From contig NW_027488369.1 of the NCBI RefSeq assembly GCF_051014445.1, forward strand, positions 17,006,001 to 17,070,000: 64,000 nucleotides of DNA. Reading direction: 5' to 3'. Position numbers and translations under genes: made by a program. The DNA is from Colletes latitarsis. Lineage: Eukaryota > Arthropoda > Insecta > Hymenoptera > Colletidae. The notes under the pieces were generated by a model. It was not told the DNA's origin, did not search any database, and worked only from the letters and a program-made list of their open reading frames with translations. Shown one piece after another: positions 23,401 through 35,612 of this stretch; position 1 is the first letter of the stretch, and every line of letters starts with the position of its first letter.

Positions 23401-26400
23401 CTATTCACTGTTTCAGTGTGGCACCACATTGCTACGTGATCCAAACCAGAAATGGGCCAGGGTCTGGCCAACAAGTATGCGAAAAATGGGAATGTCCGAG
23501 CCAGATGAGGGCAAATACCAGACCTAACCGAGACATAACCGGCGTTATCCTCTAAAATATTAATCGCAACCAGGTTCAATTGACTGTTTCTGTGTGGAAC
23601 CACATTACTACGGGATCCAAACCAGAAAAAACCCAGGATCTGGCCAACAACTATGAGAAAGACGCAAAAGTACGAGCCAGATGTGGGCAAATCCCAGACC
23701 TAACCGAGACATAACCAGCGTTATCCTCTAAAATATTAATCGCAACCAGGTTTAATTGACTGTTTCGGTGTTGTAACGCATTACTACGTGATCCAAACCA
23801 GAGAGAGGCCAGGATCTGGCCAACAAGAATGCGAAAAAAGCGAAAGTACGAGCCAGATGTGGGCAAATACCAGAACTAACCCAGACATAACCAGCGTTAT
23901 CCTCTAATATACTGATCGGAACCAGCTTCTATTGGCTGCTTCAGTGTGGTACCACATTACTACGTGATCCAAACCAGAAAAAGGCCAGGATCTGGCCAAC
24001 AAGTATGCGAAAAACGTGAAAGTACGAGCCAGATGAGGACAAATCCCAGACCTACCTGAGACATAACTGGCGTTTTCCTCTAAAATATTAATCTCAACCA
24101 GGTTTAATTGACTGTTTCGTTGTGGTACCACATTACTACGGGATCCAAACCAGAAAAAACCCAGGATCTGGCCAACAAGTATGCGAAAAATGCGAAAGTA
24201 TGAGCTACATGATTGCAAATACCAGAACTAACCCAGACATAACCGGCGTTATCCCCTAAAATATTAATCTCAACCAGGTTTAATTGACTGTTTCGGTGTG
24301 GTACCGCATTACTACGTGATCCAAACCAGAGAAAGGCCAGGATCTGGCCAACAAGGATGAGAAAAATGCGAATATATGATCCAGATGAGGGCAAATCCCA
24401 GGAAAAACCGAGACATAACCGGCGTTATCCTCTAAAATATTAATCGCAAGCAGGTTTAATTGACTGTTTCGGTGTGGTGACGCATTACTACGTGATCCAA
24501 ACCAGAAAAAGGCCAGGATCTGGCCAACCAGTATGCGAAAAATGCGAAAGTACGAGCCAGATTGGGGCAAATCCCAGACCTACCCGAGACATAACCGGCG
24601 TTATCCTTTAAAATATTAATCTCAACCAGGTTTAATTGACCGTTTCTTTGTGGAACCACATTACTACGTGATCCAAACTAGAAAAGGGCCAGGATCTGGC
24701 CAACAAGTATGCGAAAAATGCGAAAGTACGAGCCAGATGAGGGAAAATCCCAGACCTAACCCAGACATAACCGGCGTTATCCTCTAAAATGTTATTCGCA
24801 ACCAGGTTTAATTGACTGTTTGAGTCCGGTGCAACTTTACTACGTGATCCAAACCAGAGAAAGGCCAGGATCTGGCCAACAAGGATGAGAATAATGCGAA
24901 TATATGATCCAGATGATTGCAAATACCAGAACTAACCCTGACATAACCAACGTTATCATCTAAAATATTAATCGCAACCAGGTATAATTGACTGTTTCGG
25001 TGTGGTACCACATTACTACGTGATCCAAACCAGAAAAGGGCCACGGTCTGGCCAACAAGTGTGCGAAAAACGCGAAAGTATGAGCCAGATGATTGCTAAT
25101 ACCAGAACTAACACAGACATAACCAGCGTTATCCTCTAAAATACTAATCGGAACCAGCTTTTATTGACTGTTTCAGTGTGGTACCACATTACTACGTGAT
25201 CCAAACCAGAAAAAGCCCAGGATCTGGCCAAGAAGTATGCGAAAAACGCGAATATATGAGCCAGATGATTGCAAATACCAGAACTAACCCTGACATAACC
25301 AGCGTTATCCTCTAAAATACGAATCGGAACATGCTTCTAATGACTGTTTCAGTTTTATACCACATTACTACGTGATCCAAACCAGGAAAAGCCCAGGATC
25401 GGGCCAACAAGAATGCGAAAAATGCGAAAGTACGAGCCAGATGAGGGAAAATCCCAGACCTAACCGAGACGTAACCGGCGTTATCCCCTAAAATATTAAT
25501 CGCAACCAGGTATAATTGACTGTTTCGGTGTGGTGCCGCATCACTACGTGATCCAAACCATAAAAAGGCTAGGATGAGGCCAACAAGTAAGCGAAAGATG
25601 CAAAAGTACGAGCGACCTGAGGGTAAATACTAGACCTAACCTAGACATAACCGGCGTAATCCTCTAAAATATTAATCGCAACCAGGTTTAATTGACTGTT
25701 TCGGTGTGGAACCACAATACGACGGGATCCAATCTACAAAAAACCAAAGATCTGGCCAACAAGAATGCGAAAAATGCGAAAGTATGAGCCAGATGATTGC
25801 AAATACCAGAACTAACCCAGACGTAACCAGCGTTATCCTCTAAGATACTTGTCGGAACCAGCTTCTATTGACTGTTTCAGTGTGGTACCACATTACTACG
25901 TGATCAAACCAGAAAAACCCAGGATCTGGCCAACAACTATGAGAAAAACGCGAAAGTATGAGCCAGATGATTGCAAATACCAGAACTATCCCAGACATAA
26001 CCAGCGTTATCCTCTAAAATATTATTCGCAACCAGGTTTAATTGACTGTTTCAGTCTGGTACCACTTTACTACGTGGTCCAAGCCAGAAGAAGGGCAGGA
26101 TCTGGCTAACAAGTATGCGAAAAACGCGAAAGCATTTGCCAGACGATAGCAAATACCAGAACTAACCCAGACATAACCAGCGTTATCCTCTAAAATACTT
26201 ATAGGAACCAGCTTCTATTGACTGTTTCAGTGTGGTACCACATTACAACGTGATCCAAACCAGAAACGGGCCAGGGTCTGGCCAACAAGTATGCGAAAAA
26301 TGGGAAAGTCCGAGCCAGATGAGGGCAAATACCAGACCTAACCGAGACATAACCGGCGTTATCCTCTAATATATTAATCGCATCCAGGTTCAATTGACTG

Positions 26401-26480
26401 TTTCGGTGTGGAACCACATTACTACGGGATCCAAACCAGAAAAAACCCAGGATCTGGCCAACAACTATGAGAAAAACGCG
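20407..26480. repeat. HOR-B copy 2, truncated (about 6.07 kb)
   Basis: This stretch repeats copy 1 at offset 7537, then 7538, with only scattered substitutions by eye, until about 26480. There copy 1 (18945) has GATGATTGCAAATACC and this copy has GATTGGGGCAAATCCC. The sequence just upstream (20060-20406) and its start (to about 20900) also match HOR-A around 3920-4760, including the ACCATATTAC and CACAATACTACG markers. HOR-A and HOR-B thus share a block. Confidence 0.87.
22864..23016 (+). repeat. 153-bp truncated monomer in HOR-B copy 2
   Basis: This monomer carries the same 23-bp deletion of the AT-rich box as its partner at 15327 but keeps the CCAAACCAG base lost there. The deletion therefore came before duplication of the HOR-B unit, and the 1-bp loss came after. 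Confidence 0.92.
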
Positions 26481-29262
26481 AAAGTACGAGCCAGATTGGG
26501 GCAAATCCCAGACCTAACCGAGACATAACCAGCGTTATCCTCTAAAATATTAATCGCAACCAGGTTTAATTGACTGCTTCGGTGTTGTACCGCATTACTA
26601 CGTGATCCAAACCAGAGAGAGGCCAGGATCTGGCCAACAAGAATGCGAAAAAAGCGAAAGTACGAGCCAGATGTGGGCAAATCCCAGACCTACCCGAGAC
26701 ATAACCGGCGTTATCCTCTAAAATATTAATCGCAACCAGGTTTAATTGACTGTTTCAGTGTGGTACCACATTACTACGTGATCCAAACCAGAAAAAGCCC
26801 AGGATCTGGCCAACAAGTATGCGAAAAACGCGAATGTATGAGCTAGATGATTGCAAATACCATAACTAACCCAGACATAACCAGCGCTATCCTCTAAAAT
26901 ACTGATCGGAACCTGCTTCTATTGACTGCTTCAGTGTGGTACCACATTACTACGTGATCCAAACCAGAAAAAGGCCAGGATCTGGCCAACAAGTATGCGA
27001 AAAATGCGAAAGTATGAGCCAGATGATTGCAAATACCAGAACTAACCGAGACATAACCGGCGTTATCCCCTAAAATATTAATCGCAACCAGGTTTAATTG
27101 ACCGTTTCGGTGTGGTACCGCATTACTACGTGATCCAAACCAGAGAAAGGCCAGGATCTGGCCAACAAGGATGAGAAAAATGCGAATATATGATCCAGAT
27201 GATTGCAAATACCAGAACTAACCCTGACATAACCAGCGTTATCATCTAAAATATTAATCGCAACCAGGTATAATTGACTGTTTCGGTGTGGTACCACATT
27301 ACTACGTGATCCAAACCAGAAAAGGGCCAGGATCGGGCCAACAAGAATGCGAAAAATGCGAAAGTACGAGCCAGATGAGGGAAAATCCCAGAGCTAGCCC
27401 AGACATAACCGGCGTTATCCTCTAAAATATTATTCGCAACCAGGTTTAATTGACTGTTTGAGTCAGGTGCAACTTTACTACGTGATCCAAACCAGAAAAA
27501 GCCCAGGATCTGGCCAACAAGTATGCGAAAAATGCGAAAGAACGCGCCAGATGAGGGCAAATACCAGACCTAACCCAGACATAAACGGCGTTATCCGCTA
27601 AAATATTAATCTCAACCAGGTTCAATTGACTGTTTCGTTGTGGAACCACATTACTATGTGATCCAAACCAGAAAAGGGCCAGGGTCTGGCCAACAAGTGT
27701 GCGAAGAACGCGAAAGTATGAGCCAGATGATTGCAAATACCAGAACTAACCCAGACGTAACCAGCGTTATCCTCTAAGATACTTATCGGAACCAGCTTCT
27801 ATTGACTGTTTCAGTGTGGTACCACATTACTACGTGATCCAAACCAGACAAGGGCCAGGGTCTGGCCAACTAGTGTGCGAAAAACGCGAAAGTATGAGCC
27901 AGATGATTGCTAATACCAGAACTAACACAGACATAACCAGCGTTATCCTCTAAAATACTAATCGGAACCAGCTTTTATTGACTGTTTCAGTGTGGTACCA
28001 CATTACTACGTGATCCAAACCAGAGAAAGGCCAGGATCTGGCCAACAAGGATGAGAAAAATGCGAATATATGATCCAGATGATTGCAAATACCAGAACTA
28101 ACCCTGACATAACCAGCGTTATCATCTAAAATATTAATCGCAACCAGGTATAATTGACTGTTTCGTGTGGTACCGCATTGCTACGATGATCCAAACCAGA
28201 AAAAGGCCATGATCTGGCCAACAAGTATGCGAAAATTGCGAAAGTATGAGCCAGATGATTGCAAATACCAGAACTATGCCTGACATAACCGGCGTTATCC
28301 TCTAAAATATTAATCGCAACCAGGTTTAATTGACTGTTTCAGTGTGGTACCACATTACTACGTGATCCAAACCAGAAAAAGCCCAGGATCTGGCCAACAA
28401 GTATGCGAAAAATGTGGAAGTATGAGCCAGATGATTCGAAATACCAGAACTAACCCAGACATAACCAGCGTTATCCTCTAAAATATTAATCGCAACGAGG
28501 TTTAATTGACAGTATCGGTGTGGTACTGCATTACTACGTGATCCAGACCAGAAAAAGGCCAGGATCTGGCCATCAAGAATGCGCAAAATGCGAAAGTATG
28601 AGCCAGATGATTGCAAATTCCAGAACTATGCCTGACATAACCCGCGTTATCCTCTAAAATACGAATCGGAACATGCTTTTAATGACTGTTTCAGTGTGGT
28701 AACACATTACTACGAGATCCAAACCAGAAAAATCCCAGGATCGGGCCAACAAGAATGCGAGAAACGCGAAAGTACGAACCACATGAGGGAAAATCCCAGA
28801 AAAAACCGAGACATAACCGGCGTTATCCTCTAAAATATTAATGGCAACCAGGTTTAATTGACTGTTTCGGAGTGGTACCACATTACTACGTGTTCCAAAC
28901 CAGAAAAAGCCCAGGATCTGGCCAACAAGTATGCGAAAAATGCGAAAGTACGAGCCAGATGATGGCAAATCCCAGACCTAACCGAGACATAACCGGCGTT
29001 TAGCTCTAAAATATTAATCGCAACCAGGTTTAATTGACTGTTTCGGTGTGGTGACGCATTACTACATGATCCAAACCAGAAAAAGGCCAGGATCTGGCCA
29101 ACAAGTATGCGAAAAACGTGAAAGTACGAGTCAGATGAGGACAAATCCCAGACCTACCCGAGACATAACCGGCGTTATCCTCTAAAATATTAATCGCAAC
29201 CAGTTTAATTGACTGTTTCGGTGTGGAACCTCATTACTACGTGATCCAAACCAGATAAAGCC
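26481..29262. repeat. Mosaic family 1 monomers without a clear long unit
   Basis: These are family 1 monomers of types 1a and 1b, with pieces recognisable from HOR-B. One example is the GATGAGAAAAATGCG, ATATATGATCCAGATGATT monomer near 27165 and 28048. I found no long offset at which this stretch repeats inside the window. One monomer near 28150-28180 combines a 1-bp loss (TTTCGTGTGG) with the 1-bp gain CTACGATGATCC. Nothing gene-like is present. Confidence 0.75.
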
Positions 29263-30322
29263 CAGGATCTGGCCAACAAGTATGAGAAAAATGCGAAAGT
29301 TCGAGCCAGATGAGGGCAAGTACCAGACCTAACCCAGACAAAACCGGCGTTATCCCCTAAAATATTAATCGCAATCAGGTATAATTGACTGTTTCGGTTT
29401 GGTACCGCATTGCTACGATGATCCAAACCAGAAAGAGGCCAGGAACTGGCTAACAAGTATGCGAAAAATGCGAAAATACGATCCAGATGAGGGCAAATCC
29501 CAGACCTAACCGAGACATAACCGGCGTTAACCTCTAAAATATTAATCGCAACTAGGTTTAATTGACTGTTTCGTTGTGGAACCACATTACTGCGGGATCC
29601 AAACCAGAAAAAACCCAGGGTCTGGCCAACAAGTATGCGAAAAATGCGAAAGAACGATCCAGATGAGGGCAAATGCCAGACCTAACCGAGACATAACCGG
29701 CGTTATCCTCTAAAATATTAATCGCAACTAGGTTTAATTGACTGTTTCGCTGTGGTTCCGCATTACTACGTGATCCAAACCAGCAAAAGGCCAGGATCTG
29801 GCCAACAAGTATGCGAAAAATGCGAAAGTATGAGCCAGATGATTGCAAATACCAGAACTATGCCTGACATAACCAGCGTTATCCTCCTAAAATACGAATC
29901 AGAACATGCTTTTAATGACTGTTTCAGTGTGGTACCACATTACTACGTGATCCAAACCAGAAAAAGGCCAGGGTCTGTGCCAACAAGTATGCGAAAAATG
30001 CGACAGTACGATCCAGATGAGGGCAAATCCCAGACCTAACCGAGACATAACCGGCGCTATCCTCTAAAATATTAATCGCAACCAGGAATAATTGACTGTT
30101 TTGGTGTGGTACCGCATTGCTACGATGATCCAAACCAGAAAGAGGCCAGGATCTGGCTAACAAGTATGCGAAAACTGCGAAAGTACGATCCAGATGAGGG
30201 CAAATCCCAGACCTAACCGAGACATAACCGGCGTTATCCTCTAAAATATTAATCGCAACCAGGTTTAATTGACTGTTTCGTTGTGGAACCACATTACTGC
30301 GGGATCCAAACCAGAAAAAACC
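29263..30322. repeat. 6-monomer repeat (1060 bp), copy 1
   Basis: Offset 1060 relates this stretch to the next. Shared markers are GAAAGTTCGAGCC at 29295 and 30355, CAGGTATAATTGACTG with TTTCGGTTTG at 29375 and 30435, the 177-bp monomers with GCTACGATGATCC, CTGGCTAACAAG, and GATCCAGATGAGGGC. This block carries the family 1 variant in which TTTCGTTGTGGAACC is followed by ACTGCGGGATCC. Confidence 0.8.
30276..30307 (+). other. CENP-B-box-like fragments, not a canonical box
   Basis: This monomer variant reads TTTCGTTGTGGAACC and, further on, CTGCGGGATCC. Pieces resemble the vertebrate CENP-B box (TTCG...A..CGGG). The spacing is wrong: 19 bp separate TTCG and CGGG, and the required A four bases after TTCG is a G. 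Similar variants occur near 29571, 30629, 30805, 34857 and 35386. Confidence 0.4.
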
Positions 30323-31214
30323 CAGGATCTGGCCAACAAGTATGAGAAATATGCGAAAGTTCGAGCCAGATGAGGGCAAATACCAGACCTAACCCAGACA
30401 AAACCGGCGTTATACCCTAAAATATTAATCGCAACCAGGTATAATTGACTGTTTCGGTTTGCTACCGCATTGCTACGATGATCCAAACCAGAAAGAGGCC
30501 AGGATCTGGCTAACAAGTATGCGAAAAATGCGAAAGTACGATCCAGATGAGGGCAAATGCCAGACCTAACCGAGACATAACCGGCGTTATCCTCTAAAAT
30601 ATTAATCGCAACCAGGTTTAATTGACTGTTTCGTTGTGGAACCACATTACTGCGGGATCCAAACCAGAAAAAACCCAGGATCTGGCCAACAACTATCAGA
30701 AAAATGCGAAAGAACGATCCAGATGAGGGCAAATGCCAGACCTAACCGAGACATAACCGGCGTTATCCTCTAAAATATTAATCGCAACCAGGTTTAATTG
30801 ACTGTTTCGTTGTGGAACCACATTACTGCGGGATCCAAACCAGAAAGATCCCAGGATCTGGCCAACAAGTATGCGAAAAATGCGAAAGTACGATCCAGTT
30901 GAGGGCAAATCCCAGACCTAACCGAGACATAACCGGCGTTATCCTCTAAAATATTAATCGCAACCAGTTTAATTGACTGTTTCGGTGTGGAACCTCATTA
31001 CTACGTGATCCAAACCAGAAAAATCCCAGGATCTGGCCAACAAGTATGCGAAAAATGCGAAAGTACGAACCAGTTGAGGGCAGATCGCAGACCTAACCGA
31101 GACATAACCGGCGTTATCCTCTAAAATATTAATCGCAACCAGGTTTAATTGACTGTTTCGGTGTGGTACCGCATTACTACGTGATCCAAACCAGATAAAG
31201 CCCAGGATCTGGCC
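30323..31214. repeat. 6-monomer repeat copy 2 and end of the first family 1 block
   Basis: This stretch matches copy 1 at offset 1060 up to about 30800. It then continues with related monomers that also occur in the family 1 island downstream: 30961-31140 corresponds to 35009-35188, an offset of 4048 or 23 monomers. It ends where family 1 gives way to family 2. Confidence 0.78.
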
Positions 31215-31243
31215 AACAAGTATGAGAAATATGCGAAAGAATG
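31215..31243. other. Family 1 to family 2 junction
   Basis: The last family 1 base is in GGCC at 31211-31214. The first clear family 2 bases are in ATGAGCCTGATGAGAG from 31241. The switch lies inside one monomer, in sequence common to both (CAAGTATGAGAAATATGCG), and monomer register is kept. Confidence 0.82.
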
Positions 31244-34200
31244 AGCCTGATGAGAGAAAATCCCAGACCTAACCTAGACCTAACATGAATTATTCTCTAA
31301 AATATTGGTGGAAACCAGGTTTAATGGACTGTTTCAGTGTGGTACCACATTACTACGTGATACAAACCAGAAAAAACCCAGGATCCGTTCAACAAGTATG
31401 TGAGGAATGCGAAAGTATGAGTCTGATGAGTGAAAATCCCAGGGCTAACCTAGACCTAACATGCGTTATCCTCCAAAATATTGATCGGAACCTGTTTTAA
31501 TCGACTGTTTCAGTTTGGTACCACATTACTATGTGATCCAAACCAGAAAATAACCCAGGACCTGTTCAACGAGTATGTGAAGTGTGCGTAGGTATGAGTC
31601 TGATGAGGGCAAATCCCAGACCTATCCCAGACCTAACTTGCGTTATCCTCTAAAATATTGATCGAAACCAGGTTTAACCGACTGTTCCAGTGTGGATCCA
31701 CATTACTACGTGATCCAAACCAGAAAAAACCCAGGATCAGTTCAACAAGTTTGTGAAGAATGCGAAAGTATGAGTCTGATGAGTGAATATCCCAGGCCTA
31801 ACCTAGACCTAACATGCGTTGTCCTCAAAAATATTAATCGAAACCTGGTTTAATCGACTGTTTCAGTGTGGTACCACATTACTATGTGATCCGAACCAGA
31901 AAATAACCCAGGATCTGTTCAACGAGTATGTGAAGTGTGCGAAAGTATGAGTCTGATGAGGGCAAATCCCAGACCTATCCCAGACCTAACATGCGTTATC
32001 CTCTAAAATATTTATCACGACCAGGTTTAATCGATTGTTTCAGTGTGGACCCACATTACTACGTGATCCAAACCAGAAAAAACCCAGGATCCGTTCAACA
32101 AGTATGTGAAGAATGCGAAAGTATGAGTCTGATGAATGAAAATCCCAGGCCTAACCTAGACCTAACATGCGTTATCTTCAAAAATATTGATCGAAACCTG
32201 GTTTAATCGACTGTTTCAGTGTGGTACCACATTACTATGTGATCCAAACCAGAAAATAACCCAGGATCTGTTCAACGAGTATGTGAAAAACGCGAAACTG
32301 TGAGCCTGATGAGAGTAAATCTTAGACCTAACCCAGACCTAAGATGCGTTATCCTCTAAAATATTTATCCAGGCCAGGTTTCATTGAGTGTTTCAGTGTG
32401 GTACCACTTTACTACGTGATCCAATCCAGAAATAGCCCAGGATCTAGCCATGAAGTATGAGATATATGCGATAGTAAGAGCCTGATGAGGGCAAATCCTA
32501 GACCTATCCCAGACCTAACTTGCGTTGTCCTCTAAAATATTGATCGAAACCAGGTTTAATTGAATGTTTCAGCGTGGTAGCACATTACTACGTGATACAA
32601 TGCAGAAACAGCCCAGGATCTAGCCATGAAGTATGAGAAATATGCGAAAGTATGAGTCTGATGAGTGAAAATCCCAGGGCTAACCTAGACCTAACATGCG
32701 TTATCCTCTAAAATATTGATCCAAACCAGGTTTAATGGACTGTTTCAGTGTGGTACCACACTACTACGTGATACAAACCAGCAAAAACCCAGGATCTGTT
32801 CAACAAGTATGTGAAAAACGCGAAAGTATGAGTCTGATGAGGGCGAATCCCAGACCTATGCCAGACCTAACTTGCGTTGTCCTCTAAAATATTTATCAAG
32901 ACCAGGTTTAATTGAATGTTTCAGTGTGGTACCACATTACTACGTGATCAAAACCAGAAAAAACCCAAGATCCGTTCAACAAGTATGTGAAGAATGCGAA
33001 AGTATGAGTCTGATCAGTGAAAATCTCAGGCCTTACCTAGACCTAACTTGCGTTGTCCTCTAAAATATTGATCGAAACTAGGTTTAATTGACTGTTTCAG
33101 TGTTGTACTTCATTACTACGTGATGCAATCCAGAAAAAGCCCAAGATCTAGCCATCAAGTATGAGAAATATGCGAAAGAGTGAGCCTGATGGGAGCAAAT
33201 CCCTGACCTAACCTAGACCTACAATGAATTATTCTCTAAAATATTGATCAAAACCAGGTTTAATTGACTGTTTCAGAGTGGTACCACACTACTACGTGAT
33301 ACAAACCAGCAAAAACCCAGGATCTGTTCAACAAGTATGTGAAAAACGCGAAAGTATGAGTCTGATGAGGGCGAATCCCAGACCTATGCAAGACCTAACT
33401 TGCGTTGTCCTCTAAAATATTTATCAAGACCAGGTTTAATTGAATGTTTCGGTGTGGTACCACATTACTACGTGATCAAAACCAGAAAAAACCCAGGATC
33501 CGTTCAACAAGTATGTGAAGAATGCGAAAGTATGAGTCTGATCAGTGAAAATCTCAGGCCTTACCTAGACCTAACATGCGTTGTCCTCTAAAATATTGAT
33601 GGAAACCAGGTTTCAATGACTGTTTCAGTGTGGTACTACATTACTACGTGATGCAATCCAGAAATAGCCCAGGATCTAGCCATCAAGTATGAGAAATATG
33701 CGAAAGAATGAGCCTGATGAGAGCAAATCCCAGACCTAACCTAGACCTAACATGCGTTATCCTCTAAAATATTGAGCGAAACCAGGTTTAATGGACTGTT
33801 TCAGTGTGGTACCACACTACTTCGTGATCCAAACCAGAGAAAGCCCAGGATCTGTTCAAGAAGTATGTGAAAAACGCTATACTGTGAGCCTGATGAGGGC
33901 AAATCCTAGACCTAACCCAGACCTAACATGCGTTATCCTCTAAAATATTTATCAAGATCAGGTTTAATTGATTGTTTCAGTGTGGTCCCACATTACTACG
34001 TGATCCAAACCAGAAAAAACCCAGGATCTGTTCAACATGTATGAGAAATATGCGAAAGAATGAGCCTGATGTAAGCAAATCCCAGACCTAACCTAGACCT
34101 AACATGAATTATTCTCTAAAATATTGATCGAAACCAGGTTTACTTGACTGCTTCAGTGTGGTCCCACATTACTACGTGATCCAAACCAGAAAAAACCCAG

Positions 34201-34487
34201 GATCCGTTCAACAAGTATGTGAAGAATGCGAAAGTATGAGTCTGATGAGGGAAAATCCCAGGCCTAACCTAGACCTAACATGCGCTATCCTCTAAAATAT
34301 TGATCGAAACCAGGTTTAGTCGACTGTTTCAGTGTGGTCCCACATTACTACGTGATCCAAACCAGAAAAAACCCAGGAGCCGTTCAACAAGTATGTGAAG
34401 AATGCGAAAGTATGAGTCTGATGAGGTCAAATCCCAGACCTATCCCAGACTTAACTTGCGTTATCCTCTAAAATATTGATCGAAACC
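31219..34487. repeat. Family 2 long-range repeat, copy 1
   Basis: This family 2 stretch is repeated at offset 5460 up to about 32545 and at offset 5636 (one monomer more) from about 32645 to 34487. Markers include AATATTGGTGGAAACC (31302, 36762), TTCAACGAGTATGTGAAGTG, TATTTATCACGACCAGG, the TATTTATCAAGACC monomers, and GGAGCCGTTCAACAAG near 34377. It contains two closely related monomer groups, around 32872-33063 and 33400-33591, 528 bp apart. Confidence 0.85.
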
Positions 34488-34507
34488 AGGTTTAATTGAC
34501 TGTTTCG
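34485..34507. other. Family 2 to family 1 junction
   Basis: Family 2 ATTGATCGAAACC ends here and family 1 CGGTGTGGTACCGC begins, with the shared TTTAATTGACTGTTT between them. Register is kept. The switch point is at the same place in the monomer as the one at 51754-51760. Confidence 0.82.
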
Positions 34508-35574
34508 GTGTGGTACCGCATTACTACGTGATCCAAACCAGATAAAGCCCAGGATCTGGCCAACAAGTATGCGAAAAATGCAAAAGTACGATCCAGTTGA
34601 GGGCAAATCCCAGACCTAACCGAGACATAACCGGCGTTATCCTCTAAAATATTAATCGCAACCAGGTTTAATTGACTGTTTCGGTGTGGTACCGCATTAC
34701 TACGTGATCCAAACCAGATAAAGCCCAGGATCTGGCCAACAAGTATGAGAAAAATGCGAAAGATCGAGCCAGATGAGGGCAAATATCAGACCTAACCCAG
34801 ACATAACCGGCGTTATCCTCTAAAATATTAATCGCAACCAGGTTTAATTGACTGTTTCGTTGTGGAACCACATTACTGCGGGATCCAAACCAGAAAAAAC
34901 CCAGGATCTGGCCAACAACTATGAGAAAAACGCGAAAGTACGAGCCACATGAGGGAAAATCCCAGACCTAACCCAGACATAACCGGCGTTATCCTCTAAA
35001 ATATTAATCGCAACCAGTTTAATTGACTGTTTCGGTGTGGAACCTCATTACTACGTGATCCAAACCAGAAAAATCCCAGGATCTGGCCAACAAGTATGCG
35101 AAAAATGCGAAAGTACGATCCAGTTGAGGGCAAATCGCAGACCTAACCGAGACATAACCGGCGTTATCCTCTAAAATATTAATCGCAACCAGGTTTAATT
35201 GACTGTTTCGGTGTGGTACCGCATTACTACGTGATCCAAACCAGATAAAGCCCAGGATCTGGCCAACAAGTATGCGAAAAATGCGAAAGTACGATCCAGA
35301 TGAGGGCAAATCCCAGACCTAACCGAGACATAACCGGCGTTATCCTCTAAAATATTAATCGCAACCAAGTTTAATTGACTGTTTCGTTGTGGAACCACAT
35401 TACTGCGGGATCCAAACCAGAAAAATCCCAGGATCTGGCCAACAAGTATGCGAAAAATGCGAAAGTACGATCCAGTTGAGGGCAAATCCCAGACCTAACC
35501 GAGACATAACCGGCGTTATCCTCTAAAATATTAATCGCAACCAGGTTTAATTGACTGTTTCGGTGTGGTACTGC
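34508..35574. repeat. Family 1 island (about 1.1 kb) inside family 2
   Basis: About six family 1 monomers lie here between two family 2 blocks. They resemble those just before 31.2 kb: AGATAAAGCCCAGG, GATCCAGTTGAGGGC, TTTCGTTGTGGAACC with ACTGCGGGATCC, and a 1-bp-short GCAACCAGTTTAATT monomer at 35010. The duplicated family 2 stretch around 40123 has no such island at the matching place. Confidence 0.85.
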
Positions 35575-35612
35575 ATTACTACGAGATCCAAACCAGAGAA
35601 AGCCCAGGATCT
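35575..35612. other. Family 1 to family 2 junction (right edge of island)
   Basis: The family 1 base pattern GTACTGCATTAC is followed by CCAGAGAAAGCCCAGGATCT, compatible with either family, and then by family 2 AGCTATCGAGTATGAGAAAT from 35613. The switch is within one monomer and in register. Confidence 0.78.

Noticed and set aside
30276..30307. Functional CENP-B box
   Set aside because: The needed pattern of TTCG, four bases, A, two bases, CGGG is not met: TTCG and CGGG are 19 bp apart and the A is a G.
32872..33063. Recurring plus-strand frame of 63 codons in family 2 blocks
   Set aside because: It follows the 17-mer HOR copy by copy and covers little more than one monomer. It is a by-product of the repeat with no sign of selection for protein.
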